NCBI GenBank assembly: GCA_031082425.1
Contig: JAVHLB010000002.1
Location: forward strand, 124,001 to 188,000
Source of the DNA: Candidatus Edwardsbacteria bacterium
GTDB lineage: Bacteria; Edwardsbacteria; AC1; EtOH8
Direction of reading: 5' to 3'
Length of the DNA stretch: 64,000 nt
Of the stretch, positions 61,570 through 64,000 are shown piece by piece (the stretch's first letter is position 1; the number at the start of each line of letters is the position of its first letter). A program made the position numbers and the translations under genes. A model generated the notes under the pieces. The model searched no databases. It had not been told where the DNA came from and worked only from the letters and a program-made list of their open reading frames with translations.

Positions 61570-63741
61570 ATGCCCTTAAAAGCCACCGACATAACATCTT
61601 CGATAACAGAATATCTGTCTGGGAAGCGTTACGACTCCGGCGCCAGATCGCTTATCGAACACAGCCGGGACCTGCTTCAGCCGGGCAGGCTTGGGGAACT
61701 GAAGAAGCTTTTGGCAATGATCCCCCGGGAGCATTTCCTGCGCCACCCCAAGCTTATCCTGATAGCGGCCAATGCCGATTACCAGAGCGGCGAACTAAAA
61801 TCAGCCCTGCGTTATCTTACCACCGCCATTCCCGTTTTAAAAAAAGCCCGGGACCGTTCCTCGCTTTCCGCCGCCTACCGTTACCTTTCTTACATCCATC
61901 AGGACATGGGACAGAACCAAAAAGCCATAGCTGACAGCAGGCAGGGCCTGAAATACCTGGACCAGAATGACTACCGGGGACGGGCCGGACTGCTGGCGGC
62001 CATGGCCGGGAGTTACTGGAGGCTGCTGGACTACAAAAAGGCCTCCAAAGTCTACGCCCAGGTGATGGACATCTATATCCGGGCCGGCGACAAGGAGGGA
62101 CAGATCCGCACCCTGGCCAATTCATCGGCCATCACCAAGGCTTTGGGCCAGCTGGAAAAAGCCCGGAAGGAAAAAGAGGAGGTCCTGCGTTTTTACCGGA
62201 ATTCAGACAACCGGCGCAGTTACTGCCTGGCGGCGGTGAACCTTTCGTCCCTTTACCTGGAGATGTTCGAACTGGAGAAGGCCGAATTTCTGCTGACCGC
62301 GGCCATACCGGAGATCGAGAAGATCGGCCTGGGAATGGCTCTGGGCCCGGCCAGGGTCTACCTGGGAGAAGTCCAGATGCACCAGGGACGGTTCCCCGAG
62401 GCGGAAAAGACCCTTAAATTTGCATTAGATAAAACCGACAGCGCTGAAGAAGCGTCATATCATTTTTCCTGCCTGATAGCCTTAAGCATCCTCTATCGCC
62501 TGCAGGGCAACCTTTCCCTTTCCCTGAGATACGCCTTAGGATCCTTGGAAAAGATATCCCCGGAGCGTCCGCTGGACACCGCCCAGGCCCATCATAATGT
62601 ATCCCGGGTGTATTTTGCGGCCAAGGATTTTGCCAAAGCCCTGCATTACGCCAAAAGATCATCCGCGGTGTATGCCCGGACCGGAATGGCATACCAGCAG
62701 TCCCGGGCCCTGCTTAATCTGGCGCAGATCTATCTGGGGCAAAAAAAACTGCCGGCCTTCGGACAGGCCTTCTCACAGGGACTGAATATCTGCCGGGAAC
62801 GCAATTATGATTTCTTTTTCAATGGCCGGTATCCCGAAAGTTTTTGGCCCCTGATCCCGGCCTATTTAAAAACAAACGGCTCCTCTAAATACCTGAACCA
62901 GCTGGCTGAAATATTCGATCCGTCCAAGACAGCTTCGAACCGTTCCCCGGCCGACCGCAGGCCGGCGATCACCACCCTGGGTTCCCTGGGGATTCTGATG
63001 GACGGGCAACCGGTAGAGCGCTGGAAAAGGACCGCCTCCCGGCAGGTACTGGGTATTTTATTGTCACGCCATGTTTCCCGGGAGGCGGATCCCCGCAATG
63101 ATTCTGAGCAGTTCATCCCTTCCCAGGTGCTGAGCCTGATGTTGTGGCCCAAAAAAAGCCTGGCTTCGGCGTCGATAAACCTTCAGGTGGCGGTGGCCGA
63201 GCTGCGCAGGCTCTTTGAGCCCGGTCTCAAGGACGGAAAAAATTCGCAGTATGTAGAATTTCGGAACGGCTGTTACCGGATAGATATTGACAATATCTCT
63301 CTGGATTTTATGGATTTCGTTGCGGCGGTCCGCAAGGGCCAGCAGGCGGAGATCACCGGACAGCCTCCGGCCGCCCTGGAATTCTACCGCCAGGCGGTGG
63401 AGGTCTACCGCGGCGATTTTCTGCCGGATATCAAGCTGATCGAAATGGAAGGGACCCGGGAGCGGTTGCGTCAATTATATTTTCAGGCGCTGCTTTCCCT
63501 GGCAGGTTTATATCTCAAACAAGACCGGTTGGACGATGCGGTCAAATATGCCGCCCTGGCCGTTTCCCGGGAGCGCTGTCTGGAGGAGGCTCACCGCATA
63601 CTTATGACGGCTTATCACCTCATGGGGCGGAAAGAACTTATTTCCAAGCAGTTCCAAATCTGCCAAACGGCCCTGCGCAGGGATCTGGGACTGGATGTCA
63701 GCCCCGAGACCATTGCCTTGTATAAGGAGTGTTCAAAGTAG
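61570..63741 (+). CDS. SARP/BTAD-type regulator with N-terminal TPRs
   Basis: 723 residues. The first 450 form a TPR solenoid (A-K-V-Y-A-Q-V-M-D-I-Y-I-R-A-G-D-K-E-G-Q, Y-L-G-E-V-Q-M-H-Q-G-R-F-P-E-A-E-K-T-L). Residues about 470-580 form an OmpR-type winged helix opening I-T-T-L-G-S-L-G-I-L-M-D-G, with L-M-L-W-P, S-I-N-L-Q-V-A-V-A-E-L-R-R-L-F. From about 590 to the end is a bacterial transcriptional activator domain (Y-R-G-D-F-L-P, E-A-H-R-I-L-M-T-A-Y). SARP-type proteins usually have the winged helix first; here TPRs come first. It probably controls the divergently spaced next gene. Confidence 0.85.
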   Translation: MPLKATDITSSITEYLSGKRYDSGARSLIEHSRDLLQPGRLGELKKLLAMIPREHFLRHPKLILIAANADYQSGELKSALRYLTTAIPVLKKARDRSSLSAAYRYLSYIHQDMGQNQKAIADSRQGLKYLDQNDYRGRAGLLAAMAGSYWRLLDYKKASKVYAQVMDIYIRAGDKEGQIRTLANSSAITKALGQLEKARKEKEEVLRFYRNSDNRRSYCLAAVNLSSLYLEMFELEKAEFLLTAAIPEIEKIGLGMALGPARVYLGEVQMHQGRFPEAEKTLKFALDKTDSAEEASYHFSCLIALSILYRLQGNLSLSLRYALGSLEKISPERPLDTAQAHHNVSRVYFAAKDFAKALHYAKRSSAVYARTGMAYQQSRALLNLAQIYLGQKKLPAFGQAFSQGLNICRERNYDFFFNGRYPESFWPLIPAYLKTNGSSKYLNQLAEIFDPSKTASNRSPADRRPAITTLGSLGILMDGQPVERWKRTASRQVLGILLSRHVSREADPRNDSEQFIPSQVLSLMLWPKKSLASASINLQVAVAELRRLFEPGLKDGKNSQYVEFRNGCYRIDIDNISLDFMDFVAAVRKGQQAEITGQPPAALEFYRQAVEVYRGDFLPDIKLIEMEGTRERLRQLYFQALLSLAGLYLKQDRLDDAVKYAALAVSRERCLEEAHRILMTAYHLMGRKELISKQFQICQTALRRDLGLDVSPETIALYKECSK

Positions 63742-63756
63742 TCAAACAGCGGTTAT

Positions 63757-63777
63757 TTTGTAAGCGATTTGTAAGCG
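63757..63777 (+). promoter_or_regulatory. direct repeat TTTGTAAGCG, 11-bp period
   Basis: Two exact copies of TTTGTAAGCG at 63757-63766 and 63768-63777, exactly 11 bases apart start to start. A weaker TTTGTTAAAA follows at 63781. This spacing is the normal arrangement of SARP-family operators. It lies 18 bases before the -35 of the next gene. Confidence 0.6.
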
Positions 63778-63795
63778 GCTTTTGTTAAAATCAGT

Positions 63796-63825
63796 TTGAC
63801 CAACAGCCGTTTTTTAATTTATACT
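63796..63825 (+). promoter_or_regulatory. promoter of the last gene, near-leaderless
   Basis: TTGACC (63796-63801), 18 bases, TATACT (63820-63825). The ATG is at 63830, only four bases later, so a leaderless transcript is likely. Confidence 0.55.
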
Positions 63826-63829
63826 GGAC

Positions 63830-64000
63830 ATGAAAAGCATCAAAATAATAAGGGTCAACGCCTTTAAAAATGGCGACCCCGACAAATTGACCATCCAGGG
63901 GGTTTGGGGCGGGCAACTGGATGTTGATTTCGGGAGAACCAACGGAAAGACGGTCCCGGCGGGCAGCCAAAGACCGGAGGTGATCCTGGCTTACCTTCCG
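63830..64000 (+). CDS. 5' end of an unknown gene, cut by the window edge
   Basis: 57 codons from the ATG at 63830: M-K-S-I-K-I-I-R-V-N-A-F-K-N-G-D-P-D, then I-Q-G-V-W-G-G-Q and D-V-D-F-G-R-T-N-G-K-T-V-P. Soluble so far, with no signal peptide and no recognised family. It is the only gene behind the SARP-like promoter region and so the probable target of that regulator. Confidence 0.55.
   Translation, partial: MKSIKIIRVNAFKNGDPDKLTIQGVWGGQLDVDFGRTNGKTVPAGSQRPEVILAYLP

Overview
The window looks like a chromosome segment from an uncultured Gram-negative bacterium. Most of it is about 60% GC. Supporting signs are an outer-membrane beta-barrel protein, lipoproteins, secreted beta-propeller proteins with C-terminal PNPF-type sorting-like domains, and the order recF-dciA-gyrB-gyrA. 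The mix of paired butyrate kinases, HEAT and TPR proteins and T9SS-like tails fits a candidate phylum related to the FCB group (for example Edwardsbacteria, TA06 or WOR-3-like lineages). That placement is inference, because there is no rRNA gene here.

Layout. 0.1-24.2 kb, almost all on the minus strand: a PEGA/TonB-like protein, two butyrate kinases around a STAS-like gene, a TPR protein, a purH / HEAT-repeat / guaA purine group, a LVIVD lipoprotein, a REP-associated (HUH) transposase with its hairpins, an amidohydrolase, an M48 lipoprotein protease, a porin-like barrel, apgM, a PHP phosphoesterase, an ExeA-like ATPase, a secreted propeller protein behind a possible attenuator, SpoIID, a TPR protein and a FAD reductase. 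23.3-34.8 kb is an accessory region: a 144-bp direct duplication around a DUF559 gene, an MqsR toxin with a Panacea-type antitoxin, gene remnants, a low-GC operon of PLD-helicase / Eco57I-like methylase / GIY-YIG nuclease, the cut-off 5' end of another restriction gene, a 21-bp minisatellite and a patchwork of dispersed repeats.

34.8-41.4 kb, plus strand: a secreted propeller protein, then a tightly overlapped sugar/glycan operon (wecB-like epimerase, two glycosyltransferases, a radical SAM protein). 41.4-59.6 kb returns to the minus strand: smpB, a divergent tRNA-Leu, a signalling group (zinc ribbon/DUF2007, REC-GAF-GGDEF, a large cyclase-like protein), creatininase, rhomboid protease, a VWA membrane protein, small membrane and PAS proteins, a GGDEF protein, and the replication group gyrA-gyrB-dciA-recF with a nucleoside phosphorylase and a NUDIX gene inserted. 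59.6-64 kb holds tRNA-Val, a PAS-HD-GYP protein, and on the plus strand a SARP-like TPR regulator followed by a truncated gene whose promoter region carries an 11-bp-spaced direct repeat, a plausible target of that regulator.

c-di-GMP signalling is prominent: two GGDEF proteins and one HD-GYP protein. The observations most worth a second look are the PLD-helicase/methylase/GIY-YIG restriction-like island and its truncated flanks, the MqsR-Panacea module, the SARP operator, the leader ORF with terminator at 19.8 kb, and the butyrate kinase with a lysine-rich tail.
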